Shown here: positions 62,937 through 64,000 of the stretch, piece after piece | How the letters are laid out: each line of letters begins with the position of its first letter | Position numbering within the stretch: position 1 is the stretch's first letter | Assembly: GCF_009696575.1 (NCBI RefSeq) | Contig: NZ_VULQ01000005.1 | Coordinates: 1-64,000 of the forward strand | Origin: Anaerococcus porci | Lineage (GTDB): Bacteria; Bacillota; Clostridia; Tissierellales; Peptoniphilaceae | Length of the DNA: 64,000 nucleotides | Reading direction: 5' to 3' | Notes under the pieces: generated by a model | What the model was told of the DNA's origin: nothing | The model's input: only the letters and a program-made list of their open reading frames with translations | The model's database searches: none | Program-made: the position numbers and the translations under genes

Positions 62937-62993
62937 TTTACTTTTTAAAAAATATATGCTATACTTCAGTTAGTAAAATATACAAACAAACTA
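62937..62993 (+). promoter_or_regulatory. GH31 gene promoter with XylR-type operator
   Basis: TTTACT (62937-62942) and TATACT (62960-62965), 17 bases apart, are followed by the second XylR-type site (62970-62993; ends TTAGTAAA and AAACAAACTA). The layout mirrors the xylA promoter. Confidence 0.8.
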
Positions 62994-63019
62994 TTTTTGG
63001 TGTCATTAAGGAGGTTAAA

Positions 63020-64000
63020 TTGATTGTTACAAGTGATCATAAATTAATAAAAAAATATGATGGTGAATTAATAATCATAGAACCATGGGGAAATAATTCA
63101 TTGAGATTTAGAGCTTTTCCGGCAGGTAAACTTATAGATGAAAACTTTGCGTTATTAGTTCCTGAAAATAATTACGAAGAAGTAGAGATTAAGAAACTTG
63201 ATTCTGAAGAATATTATATTAGGAATGGAAATATTTATGCTATTTTAGATCACAGAGATAGAATAACATATTATAACAATAATGGAGATATTTTATTAAA
63301 AGAGTTTATAAGGTTAAGAGCAGTAAAACATGATGATGGTTCAGAAGATGTTGGAACAATTCAAGTAACTCGCGATTTTAATTCTACTTTGAAATTGAAA
63401 TCAAGACAATATAGAGCGAATTTTGGTGGAGATTTTGAAATAACTACAAGATTTGAATCTAATAATTCTGAAAAAATATTTGGTATGGGTCAATATCAAC
63501 ATGAGTTTTTAGATTTAAAATATACAAGCTTAGAATTAGCTCAAAGAAATTCTCAAATTTCTGTGCCTTTTTATATATCTAATTTGAACTATGGATTTCT
63601 TTGGAATAATCCTGGTATAGGAATAGTTAATTTTGCAAAGAATCTAACTGAGTGGAATATGAAATCTACTTATAGTATTGATTATTGGATTACGTCAGAA
63701 GATACACCTAAAAAACTAATTAATAATTATACTGAAGTTACAGGTAGGGTACCAATAATGCCAAAAAAACTTCTTGGTTTATGGCAGAGTAAATTAAGGT
63801 ATAGAACTCCAGAAGAAGTATTAGATGTAGTAAAGAGGTATAAGGAAAAAAATATTCAATTATCTACTATAGCTATAGATTATTTTCATTGGTCACATCA
63901 AGGAGAATATAGGTTTGATGAAAATTTCTGGCCTAATCCTGAGAAGCTAGTAGATGAATTAAAAAATAATTACAAAGTTGAGCCAATAATTTCAGTATGG
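63020..64000 (+). CDS. GH31-family alpha-xylosidase/alpha-glucosidase, N-terminal part (cut by window edge)
   Basis: 327 codons are visible and open to the window edge. The start is TTG at 63020, five bases after AAGGAGG; no ATG is better placed. The N-terminal beta-sandwich (GNNSLRFRAFPAG, KIFGMGQYQHEF) leads into the barrel with LLGLWQSKLRYRTPEEVLDV and the GH31 marker IDYFHWSHQGEYRFDENFWP. This pattern is close to YicI-type alpha-xylosidases, which release xylose from isoprimeverose or xyloglucan oligosaccharides. The catalytic Asp lies beyond the edge. The XylR operator and xylAB neighbours support a xylose-yielding role. Confidence 0.88.
   Translation, partial: MIVTSDHKLIKKYDGELIIIEPWGNNSLRFRAFPAGKLIDENFALLVPENNYEEVEIKKLDSEEYYIRNGNIYAILDHRDRITYYNNNGDILLKEFIRLRAVKHDDGSEDVGTIQVTRDFNSTLKLKSRQYRANFGGDFEITTRFESNNSEKIFGMGQYQHEFLDLKYTSLELAQRNSQISVPFYISNLNYGFLWNNPGIGIVNFAKNLTEWNMKSTYSIDYWITSEDTPKKLINNYTEVTGRVPIMPKKLLGLWQSKLRYRTPEEVLDVVKRYKEKNIQLSTIAIDYFHWSHQGEYRFDENFWPNPEKLVDELKNNYKVEPIISVW

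Noticed and set aside
1-64000. CRISPR arrays, tRNA or rRNA genes, prophage or toxin-antitoxin loci
   Set aside because: No regular spaced repeats, no tRNA-like cloverleaf or TTCRANYC motif in intergenic gaps, and no phage or toxin-antitoxin gene were seen on reading both strands by eye.

Overview
The window is AT-rich DNA with short intergenic gaps, strong AGGAGG-type ribosome binding sites, sigma-A promoters of the TTGACA-17-TATAAT kind, T-box riboswitches, a CIRCE-like operator and clostridial gene orders such as tig-clpP-clpX-lon-ysxC and cdaA-cdaR. This points to a low-GC Gram-positive anaerobe. The mix of genes suggests a Tissierellia-type anaerobic coccus (Anaerococcus or Peptoniphilus-like); that placement is inference, since no rRNA is present.

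Layout. 1-3.9 kb: the 5' part of an IS256-family transposase, an isochorismatase-like hydrolase, a pyruvate-oxidase-type enzyme and a decayed second IS256 copy. 3.9-13.1 kb: housekeeping block with c-di-AMP synthesis (cdaA, cdaR), cca, and a protein folding and proteolysis cluster (tig, clpP, clpX, lon) ending in ysxC. 13.1-19.4 kb: an IS630-family element whose transposase needs a -1 frameshift, xpt, an M18 aminopeptidase, a GPH sugar symporter under a cre-like operator, and a decayed IS630 copy. 19.5-23.8 kb: purine permease, CNNM/CorC protein and a CBS-containing pyrophosphatase. 23.8-28.3 kb: an aromatic amino acid region. A Phe/Tyr-rich leader peptide and terminator precede aroF-aroC-pheA; a tryptophan T-box precedes trpP; a second, degraded tryptophan T-box follows trpP with no trp gene after it. 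28.5-38.2 kb: alr, an alanine/sodium symporter, htpG with a CIRCE-like operator, a second M18 peptidase, veg with tandem promoters, a low-complexity lipoprotein, a MATE pump and a pyridoxal-kinase-like protein. 38.3-46.6 kb: cardiolipin synthase, a GntR(YtrA)-ABC-lipoprotein operon, then dCMP deaminase, a UbiB-like kinase, acyl-ACP thioesterase and an HD protein.

46.8-64 kb is a carbohydrate and acid-sugar region. A FadR-type GntR regulator diverges from a dehydrogenase plus TRAP transporter operon (dctP, dctQ, dctM). A DeoR regulator heads a D-threonate/D-erythronate-type operon (DUF1537 kinase, PdxA2, GntP permease). A TetR and radical-SAM/SPASM pair follows. Last comes a xylose block: xylR, xylB and xylA on the minus strand, and a divergent GH31 alpha-xylosidase-like gene cut by the window edge. 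Two near-identical XylR-type operators sit just downstream of the -10 boxes of xylA and the GH31 gene.

The most interesting signals are regulatory: ribosome-mediated aromatic attenuation next to two tRNA-Trp T-boxes, paired operators, and a small conserved hairpin repeat present at both 17.15 kb and 46.74 kb.
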